A DNA stretch of 64,000 bases from Brenneria izadpanahii (GTDB lineage: Bacteria; Pseudomonadota; Gammaproteobacteria; Enterobacterales; Enterobacteriaceae). The DNA lies in NCBI RefSeq assembly GCF_017569925.1, contig NZ_CP050854.1:620001-684000 (forward strand). The letters are read 5' to 3'. This document shows positions 46,877-58,443 of the stretch, piece by piece; within the stretch, counting starts at the first letter, position 1; each line of letters opens with the position of its first letter. The notes beneath the pieces are model-generated. The model was not told the origin of the DNA and ran no database searches. It was given only the letters and a program-made list of their open reading frames with translations. The position numbers and the translations under genes are program-made.

Positions 46877-48136
46877 ATGGCGTGGAATCAGCCCGGTAAT
46901 AACGGACAGGACCGCGACCCGTGGGGGAGCAGCAATAACAATAGCGGCAACTCTGGCGGAAATAACAATAAAGGTGGCCGAGATCAGGGGCCACCCGATT
47001 TAGACGATATCTTCCGGAAACTGAGCAAAAAACTCGGCGATCTGGGAGGTGGTAAAGGCTCTGGTTCCAGCAGCGGCGGAACTTCCGGCGGTTCTGGCCT
47101 TGGAGGACGGGTTGTTGGTATCGTCGCGGTGGCCGCCGTCGTCATCTGGGCCGCCAGCGGCTTCTATACCATCAAGGAAGCGGAACGCGGCGTAGTGACG
47201 CGTTTTGGTAAATTCAGTCATCAGGTCGAACCTGGTCTGAACTGGAAGCCAACGTTTATTGACTCTGTCAGAGCGGTTAACGTGGAATCCGTTCGTGAAC
47301 TGGCGACGTCTGGCGTTATGCTGACTTCGGACGAGAACGTGGTCCGCGTTGAAATGAACGTCCAGTATCGCGTGACGGAGCCGGAACGTTATCTGTTCAG
47401 CGTGACCAATGCGGATGACAGCTTGCGTCAGGCGACGGATAGCGCCCTGCGCGGCGTTATCGGTAAGTACACCATGGATAAAATCCTGACGGAAGGCCGC
47501 ACCATCGTACGTACCGACACTCAGCGCGTGTTGGAAGAAACGGTGCGCCCGTACAACATGGGTATCACCCTGTTGGACGTGAACTTCCAGACGGCGCGTC
47601 CGCCGGAAGAGGTCAAGGCCGCGTTTGATGATGCTATCGCCGCCCGTGAAAACGAGCAGCAATACATTCGCGAAGCTGAAGCCTATGCGAATGAAGTTCA
47701 GCCGCGCGCCAACGGTCAGGCCCAGCGTATTCTGGAAGAGTCCCGCGCTTATAAAACCCGTACCGTGCTGGAAGCTCAAGGTGAAGTAGCCCGTTTTGCC
47801 CGGGTGCTGCCGGAATACAAGGCCGCGCCTGAGATTACTCGCGAGCGTTTGTACATTGAAACCATGGAGCGAGTGCTGAGCCATACCCGTAAAGTGCTGG
47901 TTAACGACAAAGGCGGCAACCTGATGGTGCTGCCGTTGGATCAGATGCTGCGCGGGCAAGGCGCCGAAAGCACGCCAAGCAACAGTGGTTCCAATACGCT
48001 GCGTTTGCCGACAACGCCAAGCAGCGGCTCGGCCAGCACCAGTCAGACGCGAAGCAGTAGTAATAACGGAAATATCATGGATCAGCGCAGAGCAAATGCG
48101 CAGCGTGATGACATCACTCGAGTAGGGAGAGAATAA
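46877..48136 (+). CDS. hflK: FtsH protease modulator HflK
   Basis: This 419-residue inner-membrane SPFH/prohibitin protein forms a large cage with HflC around FtsH. It has a Gly/Asn-rich cytoplasmic N-terminus (about 1-75), one membrane span (VVGIVAVAAVVIWAASGFY), then the periplasmic SPFH domain (ERGVVTRFGK) and a long helix. The C-terminal tail is Ser-rich. hflC starts 3 bp later. Confidence 0.98.
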   Translation: MAWNQPGNNGQDRDPWGSSNNNSGNSGGNNNKGGRDQGPPDLDDIFRKLSKKLGDLGGGKGSGSSSGGTSGGSGLGGRVVGIVAVAAVVIWAASGFYTIKEAERGVVTRFGKFSHQVEPGLNWKPTFIDSVRAVNVESVRELATSGVMLTSDENVVRVEMNVQYRVTEPERYLFSVTNADDSLRQATDSALRGVIGKYTMDKILTEGRTIVRTDTQRVLEETVRPYNMGITLLDVNFQTARPPEEVKAAFDDAIAARENEQQYIREAEAYANEVQPRANGQAQRILEESRAYKTRTVLEAQGEVARFARVLPEYKAAPEITRERLYIETMERVLSHTRKVLVNDKGGNLMVLPLDQMLRGQGAESTPSNSGSNTLRLPTTPSSGSASTSQTRSSSNNGNIMDQRRANAQRDDITRVGRE

Positions 48137-48139
48137 TCG

Positions 48140-49129
48140 ATGCGTAAGCCCTTACTAATTATCCTGATCCTGGTACTGATGGCGGTCTATGCGTCACTGT
48201 TTGTGGTGCAGGAAGGCCAGCGTGGCATCGTGATGCGTTTTGGCAAAGTATTGCGCGATGATGAAAACAAACCGCTGATTTATTCACCGGGATTGCAGGT
48301 TAAGATTCCGTTTATCGATTCTGTGAAAATGTTGGATGCGCGTATCCAGACCATGGAAAATCAGGCCGATCGTTTTATTACCAAAGAGCAGAAAGACCTG
48401 ATTATCGACTCCTACATCAAATGGCGCATCAGCGACTTCAGCCGTTACTATCTGGCAACCGGCGGCGGCGATGTTTCTCAGGCGGAAGTTCTGCTCAAGC
48501 GTAAATTCAGCGACCGTCTGCGTTCTGAGATTGGCCGCCTGGATTTAAGAGGCATCGTTACCGATTCGCGCGGTCAGTTGATGACCGATGTGCGTGATGC
48601 GTTGAATACCGGCACCGGCGAGACCACCGAGGCGGATAACGCGATTGCTTCCGCCGCGGCGCGCGTCGCAGAGGAAACGACCGGCGCGCAGCCGCATGTC
48701 AACCCGAACAGTATGGCTGCGCTGGGCATTGAAGTGATCGACGTGCGGATTAAGCAGATTAACCTGCCGACCGAAGTGTCCGATGCCATCTACCAGCGTA
48801 TGCGCGCCGAGCGTGAAGCGGTAGCGCGTCGTCATCGTTCGCAAGGTCAGGAAGAAGCTGAGAAGTTAAAAGCGACGGCTGATTATGAAGTTACCCGTAC
48901 GCTGGCGGAAGCAGAGCGTCAAGGCCGTATTACCCGAGGCGAGGGCGATGCGGAAGCGGCGAAGCTGTTTGCCAATGCGTTCAGCGAAGATCCCGACTTC
49001 TACTCTTTCATTCGTAGCCTTCGTGCGTATGAAAGCAGTTTCAGCTCTAATCAGGACGTGATGGTACTGAGTCCGGACAGTGATTTCTTCCGCTACATGA
49101 AATCGCCAGACACAACGCTCCGTCATTAA
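48140..49129 (+). CDS. hflC: FtsH protease modulator HflC
   Basis: This 329-residue partner of HflK has an N-terminal signal anchor (PLLIILILVLMAVYASLFVV) followed by the SPFH domain (EGQRGIVMRFGKV) and the coiled-coil region RRHRSQGQEEAEKL. HflK-HflC restrains FtsH degradation of membrane proteins. Directly follows hflK in one operon; a terminator lies 22 bp after the stop. Confidence 0.98.
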   Translation: MRKPLLIILILVLMAVYASLFVVQEGQRGIVMRFGKVLRDDENKPLIYSPGLQVKIPFIDSVKMLDARIQTMENQADRFITKEQKDLIIDSYIKWRISDFSRYYLATGGGDVSQAEVLLKRKFSDRLRSEIGRLDLRGIVTDSRGQLMTDVRDALNTGTGETTEADNAIASAAARVAEETTGAQPHVNPNSMAALGIEVIDVRIKQINLPTEVSDAIYQRMRAEREAVARRHRSQGQEEAEKLKATADYEVTRTLAEAERQGRITRGEGDAEAAKLFANAFSEDPDFYSFIRSLRAYESSFSSNQDVMVLSPDSDFFRYMKSPDTTLRH

Positions 49130-49151
49130 TGGTTCCCATGCTGACTTGCTT

Positions 49152-49176
49152 AAAGCCCGTGAAAACGGGCTTTTTT
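49152..49176 (+). terminator. Terminator of the hflX-hflK-hflC unit
   Basis: AAAGCCCGT / ACGGGCTTT stem of 9 bp with a GAAA tetraloop and a T run. Confidence 0.92.
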
Positions 49177-49455
49177 ATGACGGGCTGTCCTGCCCGTCAC
49201 CCTTCGGGCCGTCGCGGACGACGTTTAAAATCGCTCCTGGCGATTTTTTATGGCGGGCAGCTATGAACGGCGTTAGAAACGCGTTTGATGACTATCGATT
49301 AGTCTACAAATCGGTTATTCCCGCACAGGCGGGAACCTGCTGTTAATCAACTGGTTAACCATCAAAAAGATCCCGCGTTCGCGAGGGCGGCGGTCATAAG
49401 GCTACGTTGCCAACGGCCTGAAACACGTCGGCGTTTTTTCTATTTGGAGTTTTGT
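49177..49455. repeat. REP-like repeat region between hflC and yjeT
   Basis: No gene. A palindromic piece TTATTCCCGCACAGGCGGGAA at 49315-49335 resembles sequences at 36368, 51193-51244 and 56869-56928. This is a dispersed extragenic repeat family; its origin is unproven. Confidence 0.55.
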
Positions 49456-49656
49456 ATGAATGCAACCGTTTGGATGGCCCTGGGGCTGGTATTGATCATC
49501 GAAGGGCTGGGGCCTTTACTGTTTCCCCGCATCTGGCGGCGTATGATTTTGGCGATGGCGCAGCTGCCGGATAACACATTACGGCGTTTTGGCGGTGGAA
49601 TAGTGGTTGCCGGATGTGTTATCTACTATATGTTGCGTAGCCGCATGGGCAGCTAA
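49456..49656 (+). CDS. yjeT: DUF2065 small membrane protein YjeT
   Basis: This 66-residue protein has two hydrophobic segments (MNATVWMALGLVLIIEGLGPLLF and the FGGGIVVAGCVIYYML end). It lies between hflC and purA, as in E. coli. I use the ATG at 49456 because homologues start with this sequence and TTGGAG precedes it. Function unknown in any species. Confidence 0.92.
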   Translation: MNATVWMALGLVLIIEGLGPLLFPRIWRRMILAMAQLPDNTLRRFGGGIVVAGCVIYYMLRSRMGS

Positions 49657-49674
49657 TTTTCATTCAAAAAATGT

Positions 49675-49690
49675 GGGCAAACGTGTGCTA
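49675..49690. promoter_or_regulatory. Probable PurR operator upstream of purA
   Basis: GGGCAAACGTGTGCTA matches the PurR consensus (ACGCAAACGTTTGC) at most core positions, including GCAAACGT. It lies 65 bp before the purA start. purA is a known PurR target in E. coli. Confidence 0.6.
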
Positions 49691-49722
49691 AAAGTACTGA
49701 AAGCGAGCAAATGAGATGTTAG

Positions 49723-51054
<1,332 letters not shown>

Positions 51055-51118
51055 ACGGTTTTAGCCAGAGCCAATAAGCCGCTGAGCGATGTTGACTGGC
51101 TGGAAAGCAAAGTATAGA

Positions 51119-51143
51119 AAAGGACGGGAATCCCGTCCTTTTT
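51119..51143 (+). terminator. Terminator of purA
   Basis: AAAGGACGGG / CCCGTCCTTT stem of 10 bp with a 3-nt loop, followed by T residues. Confidence 0.9.
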
Positions 51144-51337
51144 GCTGACGAACTGTTATCGCTTCCCTCATCCCCGCACAGGCTGCGAGCAGCCTTCAAG
51201 TACTCGTTGATATCGGGAAAATTCCCGCCTTCGCAGGAATGACGAGTTTTGCAATGAACGTAAATCTTTATACTTTGTCCTCAGTCTGAGGATGAGGGAT
51301 CCCATCCTCAGTTGCTACAAAGCTAAGCGCGGTGCTG
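51144..51337. repeat. REP-like remnants between purA and mpl
   Basis: Pieces such as CATCCCCGCACAGGCTGCGAG and ATTCCCGCCTTCGCAGGAAT (51224-51243) belong to the same dispersed palindromic family seen elsewhere in the window. No gene. E. coli has nsrR and rnr after purA, so this is a gene-order break. Confidence 0.5.
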
Positions 51338-52723
51338 CTATTTATCCGCCTCGGTGTCCGCCGGCGCTTTAGCCCGCAATGCATCCAGCAGTTTATTGTG
51401 GATGTTGCCGAACCCGCCGTTACTCATCACTAATATATGATCGCCCGGCTGAGCCTCTTTTACGATCATATCGACCAGCGTATCGATGTCGGAGCTCCAA
51501 TGTGCGGGTTGCACGCACGATTCAGCCACCTCGGAAACCTGCCAGGGAATATGCTGCGGCTGAAATAGGAACACTTCATCGGCGCGCCCCAGCGATGGCG
51601 CAAGTTCGTTTTTACATATGCCCATCTTCATGGTGTTGGAACGCGGTTCAAGCACCGCCAGGATACGGGCGGTTCCCCCCACTTTTCCTCGCAGCGCCGC
51701 CAAGGTCGCCAGGATCGCCGTAGGGTGGTGGGCGAAATCATCATAAACATTTACGCCGTGCGCCGTTCCGCGTAACTCAAGACGGCGGCGGGCATTAATG
51801 AAACCGCCTAATGCGCGGCAGGCGTCGGCAGGCAGTACGCCGACGTGATGCGCCGCGGCGATGGCCATCAGCCCGTTATGCATATTGTGTTCGCCGACCA
51901 GGCTCCAGTGCACTTCGCCGACCAGTTCGCCATTTAGGTAAACCTGATATTCGCTGGCATCGGTCGAAACTTTTTTCGCATTCCACACCCCGTCTTCACC
52001 GACCAATTCCTGTTCGCTCCAGCAGCCCATCGCCATGGTTTGCTTGAGATGGATATCATTGGTGGGAAGGATGATTTTTCCGCTGCCGGGAACCAGACGT
52101 ACCAGATGATGGAACTGTTTCTGAATGGCTTTCAGGTCATCAAAGATATCGGCATGATCGAATTCGAGGTTGTTGAGGAGCAGCGTGCGCGGGCAGTAGT
52201 GGACGAATTTGGAACGCTTATCAAAAAAGGCGCAGTCATACTCATCAGCTTCGATCACCATGAACGGGCTATCGCCTAAACGCGCCGAGACGGTGAAGTT
52301 CCCCGGTACGCCGCCAATGACGAAGCCCGGCTTGTAACCGCAATCTTCAAGGATCCAGGCGACCATGCCCGCCGTCGTGGTTTTGCCGTGCGTACCGGCA
52401 ACCGCAATCACCCAGCGATCGCGCAAGACATAATCGTGCAGCCACTGCGGACCGGAGATATAGGGAAGCCCTTGTTCCAGCATGGCTTCGACGCAAGGGT
52501 TGCCGCGTGTCATCGCATTGCCGACGATAACCAGATCGGGAGGAGGTTCTAACTGGGCGGGATCGTATCCTTGAATCAGCGTGATTCCCTGTTCTTCCAG
52601 TAAGGTACTCATGGGGGGATAAACGTTTGCATCTGAACCGGTGACCTGATGCCCTAATGAACGAGCCAACATTGCCAGCCCCCCCATAAAGGTACCGCAG
52701 ATACCTAAAATGTGAATACGCAT
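51338..52723 (-). CDS. mpl: Murein peptide ligase Mpl
   Basis: This 461-residue cytoplasmic ligase reuses the tripeptide L-Ala-gamma-D-Glu-mDap, joining it to UDP-MurNAc in peptidoglycan recycling. It is a Mur-ligase family member: N-terminal ILGICGTFMGGLA, ATP loop AGTHGKTTTAGM (about residue 109), EADEYDCAFFDKRSKF, DDFAHHPTAI and the C-terminal GGFGNIH. It is divergent from fbp, as in E. coli. Confidence 0.97.
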   Translation of the reverse strand: MRIHILGICGTFMGGLAMLARSLGHQVTGSDANVYPPMSTLLEEQGITLIQGYDPAQLEPPPDLVIVGNAMTRGNPCVEAMLEQGLPYISGPQWLHDYVLRDRWVIAVAGTHGKTTTAGMVAWILEDCGYKPGFVIGGVPGNFTVSARLGDSPFMVIEADEYDCAFFDKRSKFVHYCPRTLLLNNLEFDHADIFDDLKAIQKQFHHLVRLVPGSGKIILPTNDIHLKQTMAMGCWSEQELVGEDGVWNAKKVSTDASEYQVYLNGELVGEVHWSLVGEHNMHNGLMAIAAAHHVGVLPADACRALGGFINARRRLELRGTAHGVNVYDDFAHHPTAILATLAALRGKVGGTARILAVLEPRSNTMKMGICKNELAPSLGRADEVFLFQPQHIPWQVSEVAESCVQPAHWSSDIDTLVDMIVKEAQPGDHILVMSNGGFGNIHNKLLDALRAKAPADTEADK

Positions 52724-52891
52724 ACAGTTTCCATCTATACAGTGAGTCTGCGCACATTCTAACCCTATGAAACCATCATAAGAAACGGATTTGACTAGGT
52801 ACTCACTTTCTCTTTGGGCTACACTGCATTCGCAAACGTTGGCGGTGAATAAATGAAACCGCTTTTCATCCGTAGACTCTGGAATAGTGTT

Positions 52892-53896
52892 ATGAAAACG
52901 TTAGGCGAATTTATCGTCGAAAAACAGCACGATTTCTCTCATGCCACCGGTGAGCTTACCGCGCTGCTCTCTGCTATCAAACTGGGCGCCAAAATTATCC
53001 ATCGCGATATTAACAAGGCGGGCCTGGTTGATATTTTAGGTACCAGCGGTATTTCCAATGTTCAGGGCGAAGTACAGATGAAACTTGATCTGTATGCCAA
53101 TGAAAAATTGAAAGCCGCTTTAAAAGCGCGTGGTGAAGTTGCAGGTATTGCCTCTGAAGAAGAGGATGAAATAGTTATCTTTGACGGCGAACGGGCTGAA
53201 AACGCGAAATATGTCGTTTTGATGGATCCGCTGGACGGCTCCTCCAACATTGATGTTAACGTATCCGTCGGCACGATATTCTCTATTTACCGACGCATCA
53301 CCCCGCTGGGGATCCCGGTAACGGAAGATGATTTTCTACAGCCGGGTAATAAGCAGGTTGCCGCCGGCTACATCGTTTATGGATCCTCCACCATGCTGGT
53401 GTACACCACGGGGCACGGCGTGCATGCTTTTACCTACGATCCGTCTCTCGGCGTATTCTGTCTGTCTCATGAAAAGGTCCGCTTCCCGGAAAAAGGGAAT
53501 ATGTACTCCATCAACGAAGGGAACTACATCAAGTTTCCTATGGGGGTGAAGAAATACATTAAGTACTGCCAGGAGCAAGATGAATCGACGTTGCGCCCGT
53601 ATACTTCACGTTATATCGGCTCTTTGGTCGCGGATTTCCATCGCAACCTGCTGAAAGGCGGGATTTATCTCTATCCAAGCACGGCAAGTTACCCGAAAGG
53701 CAAACTGCGTTTGTTGTACGAATGCAATCCGATGGCTTTCCTGGCAGAACAGGCGGGCGGTAAAGCCAGCGATGGTAAAAACCGCATTCTGGATATTACG
53801 CCAGAGAAGCTGCACCAGCGTTCGCCTTTCTTTGTGGGGATGGAATCAATGGTTAATGATGTCGAGCGCTTTATCAGCGAGTTTTCCGACGAGTAA
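52892..53896 (+). CDS. fbp: Fructose-1,6-bisphosphatase class I
   Basis: This 334-residue gluconeogenic enzyme hydrolyses fructose-1,6-bisphosphate. Metal site motifs are EEDEIV and [21 protein letters not shown], with [21 protein letters not shown] near the C-terminus. I use the ATG at 52892 (MKTLGEFI), matching homologues; an upstream ATG would add 13 residues. E. coli length is 332. Confidence 0.98.
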   Translation: MKTLGEFIVEKQHDFSHATGELTALLSAIKLGAKIIHRDINKAGLVDILGTSGISNVQGEVQMKLDLYANEKLKAALKARGEVAGIASEEEDEIVIFDGERAENAKYVVLMDPLDGSSNIDVNVSVGTIFSIYRRITPLGIPVTEDDFLQPGNKQVAAGYIVYGSSTMLVYTTGHGVHAFTYDPSLGVFCLSHEKVRFPEKGNMYSINEGNYIKFPMGVKKYIKYCQEQDESTLRPYTSRYIGSLVADFHRNLLKGGIYLYPSTASYPKGKLRLLYECNPMAFLAEQAGGKASDGKNRILDITPEKLHQRSPFFVGMESMVNDVERFISEFSDE

Positions 53897-53982
53897 CCGG
53901 CGCATCCCGCGTTTAGTTTTTGCTGTTTAAGCAATACGGCGGCGCGCCCCGCAATTCAGGGCCGCTGCTGATAAGTTTCCCT

Positions 53983-54405
53983 TTACTGGCTTTGTCCTGC
54001 AAACCAGCTTTCCAAAATAATGACGGCCGATGCCGCGTCAACGCTGCCTTTATCCAGCGCTCGAAAGCCGCCGCGTTCAAAAAGGCCGGCGCGCGCTTCT
54101 ACCGTGCTCAAGCGTTCGTCATGCAGCGCGATCTGCACGCCGAAGCGGCCATGCAGGCGATTGGCGAATTTCCGCGCTCTGGCGGTCAGCGGCTGTTCCG
54201 TACCATCCATATTGAGCGGCAGTCCTACCACGACCAGCGACGGCTGCCATTCAGACAATAATTTTTCCACTTTTTGCCAGTCGGGTATGCCGTCCTGAGC
54301 TTTGAACGATGCTAACGGACGAGCCGTGCGCGTTATCTCCTGGCCGATGGCGACCCCGATGCTTTTGGTTCCGAAATCAAAAGCCAGAATGGTGCGATTT
54401 GCCAT
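53983..54405 (-). CDS. ruvX: Holliday junction resolvase-like nuclease RuvX (YqgF)
   Basis: This 140-residue RNase H-fold protein is implicated in pre-16S rRNA 5' end maturation. Motifs: [13 protein letters not shown] with the first catalytic Asp, [10 protein letters not shown], and [11 protein letters not shown]-terminal Asp in [11 protein letters not shown] completes the site. Its start overlaps the algH stop by one base. Confidence 0.97.
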   Translation of the reverse strand: MANRTILAFDFGTKSIGVAIGQEITRTARPLASFKAQDGIPDWQKVEKLLSEWQPSLVVVGLPLNMDGTEQPLTARARKFANRLHGRFGVQIALHDERLSTVEARAGLFERGGFRALDKGSVDAASAVIILESWFAGQSQ

Positions 54406-54968
54406 CAGGCGTGTCCCGCTTCCGTTGCGATATTATGAATATCCACGCCCAGCTTTTTGGCCGCCGCCCGCCAGCGTTCGGCAATGGGCGTGTGGAACAG
54501 TATCTCTTTATCCGCCGGCGTGGTGAGCCAGGTATTGTCCAGCAATTCGCTTTCGAGTTGGCCTTCATCCCAGGCGGAGTAGCCCAACGCCACCAGCATA
54601 TTTTCCGGCTGATCCGCGGTGCCCAATGTTTCCAGCACGTCTTTCGACGTGGTGATCATGGTGTCCTCGGAAATGCTGATGCTGGAGCCAAAACCAGAGC
54701 AAGGCGTATGCAGGATGAACCCGCGATCGTCAGCCAGCGGTCCGCCGGAAAAAACCGGCTTGTCCAGTTTGATCGACGGATCGCGCGGAGTCGGATTTAT
54801 CTTCAATTTTTTCAGCACATTTTCGACAGTAAACTGTTCCATGGGCTTGTTGATGATCAATCCCATGGCGCCGTCTTCGTTATGTTCGCAGATGTAGACC
54901 ACCGAACGCTTAAATACCGGATCTTGGAGTGCTGGCATGGCAATGAGAAAGTGATGCTGTAAATTCAT
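54405..54968 (-). CDS. algH: AlgH family protein (YqgE, DUF179)
   Basis: This 187-residue cytoplasmic protein begins [13 protein letters not shown], like E. coli Yqg[14 protein letters not shown] and LVALGYSAW are the conserved family blocks. Its biochemical role is unknown. Co-transcribed with gshB upstream and ruvX downstream. Confidence 0.95.
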   Translation of the reverse strand: MNLQHHFLIAMPALQDPVFKRSVVYICEHNEDGAMGLIINKPMEQFTVENVLKKLKINPTPRDPSIKLDKPVFSGGPLADDRGFILHTPCSGFGSSISISEDTMITTSKDVLETLGTADQPENMLVALGYSAWDEGQLESELLDNTWLTTPADKEILFHTPIAERWRAAAKKLGVDIHNIATEAGHA

Positions 54969-55069
54969 TGTGTTTTTATCGATCTCTGTCGGCGTTGGAT
55001 GATCGGCCCGTCAAAAAAGCACGAGCCGGGCGTTCATGCGTTACGGCGAAGACATCGCCCGTGAACGCA

Positions 55070-56029
55070 TTAGCTGTTACGCGCAGCCAGACGTTTCTTA
55101 ATCGCGTCCATAAGCATTCCGGTGATGGAGATATCCGGATAAGCGGCTTCAATCTCACGTACGCAGGTTGGGCTGGTGACGTTGATCTCGGTCAGGCGAT
55201 CGCCAATGATATCCAGACCGACAAAAATCAGGCCTTTCTGCTTCAGCGTGGGTGCGATTTCGTTCGCAATCTGCCAGTCGCTATCGCTTAGCGGGCGGGC
55301 TTCTCCTCGTCCCCCGGCCGCCAGGTTGCCGCGCGTCTCTCCGCTTTTGGGAATGCGGGCCAGGCAGTAGGGAACGGGCTCTCCATCAACCACCAGTACG
55401 CGTTTATCGCCCTCTTTAATCGCGGGCAGATAGTTTTGCGCCATGCAATAACGGCTGGCATGTTCGGTCAGCGTTTCAATGATAACCGAGACGTTGGCGT
55501 CATCCTCTTTCAGACGGAAAATGGAGGCGCCCCCCATGCCATCCAGCGGTTTCAGGATGACGTCGCCATGTTTCTGATGGAATTGGCGCAGTTTGTCCGC
55601 GCTACGGGTAACCAGGGTATCCGGCGTCAGGTGGGAGAACCAGGCGGTGAAGAGTTTTTCGTTGCAGTCGCGCAGGCTCTGCGGCTTATTGACGATCAGC
55701 GTTCCTTGTTCTTCCGCGCGTTCCAGGATGTAGGTGGCGTAAATGAACTCCGTATCGAACGGCGGATCCTTACGCATCAGAATAACATCCAGCTCTTCCA
55801 GCGCGATGTCCTGCTCACCGGAGAAATCATACCAGCCGTCGTAGTCGTACTGCACGTTCAGGCGACGGGTGGTGGCGCGGGCAACGCCGGAATGAAGATA
55901 GAGATCGTTCATCTCCATGTAGTGCAATTCCCAACCACGGCGCTGTGCTTCCAGCAACATGGCGAAACTGGTGTCTTTCTTGATATTGATGGCGTCGATA
56001 GGATCCATCACGATACCGAGTTTGATCAT
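55070..56029 (-). CDS. gshB: Glutathione synthetase
   Basis: This 319-residue ATP-grasp enzyme adds glycine to gamma-glutamylcysteine. MIKLGIVMDPI, MRKDPPFDTEFIYATY, VILKPLDGMGG (ATP loop), and the C-terminal GRGEARPLS and INVTSPTC are all present. rsmE lies 11 bp upstream on the same strand. Confidence 0.98.
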   Translation of the reverse strand: MIKLGIVMDPIDAINIKKDTSFAMLLEAQRRGWELHYMEMNDLYLHSGVARATTRRLNVQYDYDGWYDFSGEQDIALEELDVILMRKDPPFDTEFIYATYILERAEEQGTLIVNKPQSLRDCNEKLFTAWFSHLTPDTLVTRSADKLRQFHQKHGDVILKPLDGMGGASIFRLKEDDANVSVIIETLTEHASRYCMAQNYLPAIKEGDKRVLVVDGEPVPYCLARIPKSGETRGNLAAGGRGEARPLSDSDWQIANEIAPTLKQKGLIFVGLDIIGDRLTEINVTSPTCVREIEAAYPDISITGMLMDAIKKRLAARNS

Positions 56030-56040
56030 TATTTTCTCCT

Positions 56041-56775
56041 TTACCCCAGATCGCCGAAACGTACCTGTAAGGCAGTAATCGCGGTGAGCGCTGTGGTTTC
56101 TGTACGCAATACGCGTGGCCCCAAAAGGATATCGGTAAATCCGTACTCTGAGGTCATCGAAATTTCATGGGAGGAAAGACCTCCCTCCGGGCCAATCAAC
56201 AACCGAACCTGATTTACCGGCAACGGCAAGGTATTTATGCTTTGCGTGGCTCGTGGATGCAGGTTGAGTTTTAACGCCGGATCCTGTTCGGCGCACCAGC
56301 TTTCCAGCGTCATGACCGGGCGCACTTCCGGCAGGCGATTGCGGCCGCACTGTTCGCAGGCGGCTATCGCAATTTTCCGCCATTGGCCAATTTTTTTCTC
56401 CAGGCGGTCCGCGTCTAATTTTACACCGCAGCGTTCAGAAAGCAGAGGCGTAATAATATTCACGCCCAGTTCAATGGACTTCTGAATGGTGAATTCCATT
56501 TTTTCGCCGCGGGACATGACTTGCCCAAGGTGCAGGTGCAACGGCGACTCTTTGTCTTCCAACTTACCTTCTGTGAAGCGTACGCGCACACTTTTTTTGT
56601 CCGCCTGAATAATTTCGGCGTCAAAGATATGATTACTGCCATCGAATAATTGTAGCGGCTGCCCGCTATTCATCCGCAAAACACGTCCAACATGGTTGGC
56701 CGCATCTTCGCTCAGTTCAACTTCACCGCCGGTGACCGGCAGCGTTTCAGGATGAAAAATGCGCGGTATTCGCAT
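56041..56775 (-). CDS. rsmE: 16S rRNA m3U1498 methyltransferase RsmE
   Basis: This 244-residue SPOUT methyltransferase has an N-terminal PUA-like domain ([19 protein letters not shown]) and a C-terminal trefoil knot with [14 protein letters not shown] and [12 protein letters not shown] binding S-adenosylmethionine. First gene of the rsmE-gshB-algH-ruvX operon. Confidence 0.97.
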   Translation of the reverse strand: MRIPRIFHPETLPVTGGEVELSEDAANHVGRVLRMNSGQPLQLFDGSNHIFDAEIIQADKKSVRVRFTEGKLEDKESPLHLHLGQVMSRGEKMEFTIQKSIELGVNIITPLLSERCGVKLDADRLEKKIGQWRKIAIAACEQCGRNRLPEVRPVMTLESWCAEQDPALKLNLHPRATQSINTLPLPVNQVRLLIGPEGGLSSHEISMTSEYGFTDILLGPRVLRTETTALTAITALQVRFGDLG

Positions 56776-56868
56776 GTTGATGTTCTGACCTTATGAATAA
56801 TGAATTCGAGCCGGGCAGGGTATTGCCCGTGATAGGAAAATCGTACCTCTATCATATCGTGCAGCGCC

Positions 56869-56929
56869 GTCATTCCTGCGCAGGCGGCGTTTAAAAATAC
56901 AGCGCGTATTTTCGCGCGCGGAATGACGG
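56869..56929. repeat. REP-like inverted pair upstream of rsmE
   Basis: GTCATTCCTGCGCAGGCGG and GCGCGGAATGACGG are inverted copies of one terminal sequence around a short spacer. It belongs to the same family as 36368, 49315 and 51224. Confidence 0.6.
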
Positions 56930-57009
56930 TAGCGATAGAAGGCCATTAACCTCATCACCGCCTTGTCGGCGGCGATGTTACTGGTAAATCGTTATAGTAG
57001 GTAGACAGG

Positions 57010-57708
57010 CTATTGCTGGCAAGCCTGTTGAACGTAAGGGTTATGATTCCCTTGTTTCGCGGCGATGCGTTGATCGCGGGTACATTCCCATTGCGTGACG
57101 GGGAATTGTTTGTCCCAGACTTCAAACAATTGAGTTTGCTGTCTGGATAGACGCAAATGGTAACGATCCCGCATGTAAAAATAGGTGCGGGCGATGGCTC
57201 CGCGGGCGCGGGCGGGCGGCTCCGCCAATTTGTTTTTGAAGTCGATCTTCATTTCGCACTGGCCGTACGCGGATTGCCCGCCGTTCCATTGGCTGTACAT
57301 GAAATTACCGCGATCGGCGTTGACCTCGCCGATGGCGGGTTGCAGGTTATGCAAGTCGGTTTCCATTTCACGGTATACCGGGTCTTTACTGCAATTCTTT
57401 CTACCGCCATTTTGCCAGCACTGGCGCTGATGACCGAATTGCCAGGCGGGGACGACGTGTTCCCACTCAATGCGGTTGGCGCGCAGTTCGCTTTTTCTTA
57501 CCTGATAACCGCAGGAGGCGAGATCGGGAATGCCTTTTTTCCCCTGCCATTTGATTTCACAACCGCAATAAAACGTTCCCGGCGCTCCCTGGTTGACTTC
57601 TACAGCGGCGGCTTTTGCCTGAGTGAAGTTATTAATGTTTTGACTAAAGGCGGCGGCGGAAACCAGACCAAGCCCAACAGATGCGATAGCGAGTGTTTTG
57701 CGCAGCAT
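57010..57708 (-). CDS. endA: Periplasmic endonuclease I
   Basis: This 232-residue non-specific DNase has a signal peptide ([18 protein letters not shown]) and the catalytic block [18 protein letters not shown]. Cysteines in CGCEI, CGYQV and [11 protein letters not shown] would form the disulfides that activate it in the periplasm. It lies between sprT and rsmE, as in E. coli. Confidence 0.97.
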   Translation of the reverse strand: MLRKTLAIASVGLGLVSAAAFSQNINNFTQAKAAAVEVNQGAPGTFYCGCEIKWQGKKGIPDLASCGYQVRKSELRANRIEWEHVVPAWQFGHQRQCWQNGGRKNCSKDPVYREMETDLHNLQPAIGEVNADRGNFMYSQWNGGQSAYGQCEMKIDFKNKLAEPPARARGAIARTYFYMRDRYHLRLSRQQTQLFEVWDKQFPVTQWECTRDQRIAAKQGNHNPYVQQACQQ

Positions 57709-57806
57709 ATTCCAACATACTCCACGGGCAATAAATCAGGCAGACTACCGGATGTTACTTCGACAGGCAAACGCAATAGTTGGCTTTTTTAACTGAGGAT
57801 TTCCCT

Positions 57807-58319
57807 TTAAACAGAATTTGTTATGACTAAACGTAATGTTTTACCGCAATGCCGGCAGCGATATTCTGTTTCGCCGCGGAGCACTCGATTATGACGACGC
57901 ACGGTTAACTGATGCTGCTGACAGCCGCACTGGTAGGGGAAAGTTTTGCCCTGGACGGATTTCACCGCAAACTGGTGCGTTCGTCTGGCCGGCGTCCGTA
58001 ACACGGTCTCCATCATCCAGCGCCACTCTTTGCCATGCGGCGCGACTTTGCCAAAGCGTGCGAAGACTAACAGATGAGCCAATTCATGCGGCACAACCTC
58101 ATCAATAAAGGTTTGCTGGTTTTCCTGCAATAAAACGGGATTTAGCCGGATTTCCCATTGCTGCAGCCAGGCGGTGCCGGCGATGGAACCGCGTTGCTGA
58201 TAATTTACGGCAGGTTCGGGATAGTCGGCGTTCAGGGTAAGATTGGCCTGCTGGAGTTTTTCACGCAGGCAACGCATTACGGCCTGATGGTGAGCGATGG
58301 GAATTCTTGGTGTATTCAT
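57807..58319 (-). CDS. sprT: SprT family zinc metalloprotein
   Basis: This 170-residue protein has the zinc-protease motif [14 protein letters not shown] and a C-terminal zinc ribbon (YQCGCQQH...YRCRHCGK). I use the ATG at 58319 ([12 protein letters not shown]) because E. coli SprT starts equivalently; the open frame extends 18 codons upstream without homology. The substrate is unknown; eukaryotic SPRTN, of similar fold, cleaves DNA-protein crosslinks. Confidence 0.93.
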   Translation of the reverse strand: MNTPRIPIAHHQAVMRCLREKLQQANLTLNADYPEPAVNYQQRGSIAGTAWLQQWEIRLNPVLLQENQQTFIDEVVPHELAHLLVFARFGKVAPHGKEWRWMMETVLRTPARRTHQFAVKSVQGKTFPYQCGCQQHQLTVRRHNRVLRGETEYRCRHCGKTLRLVITNSV

Positions 58320-58402
58320 GCGAAGCAGCATAAAACGGGGCGTGGTCTCGCGCAATAGGGCGATGGCGGGCAAAGAGCTAAAGCGGGCAATGTACGGCTG
58401 AT

Positions 58403-58430
58403 AAAAAAACGGCGAACGTTGGTTCGCCGT
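58403..58430 (-). terminator. Terminator of metK
   Basis: On the minus strand ACGGCGAAC and GTTCGCCGT form a 9-bp stem with a 4-nt loop, followed by seven T, 14 bp after the metK stop. Confidence 0.92.
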
Positions 58431-58443
58431 TCAGACTTAATGA

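Noticed and set aside
47000..47959. 319-codon minus-strand frame opposite hflK
   Set aside because: Antisense shadow produced by the codon bias of hflK.
55436..56212. 258-codon plus-strand frame opposite gshB and rsmE
   Set aside because: It runs antisense across two recognisable genes and has no independent support.
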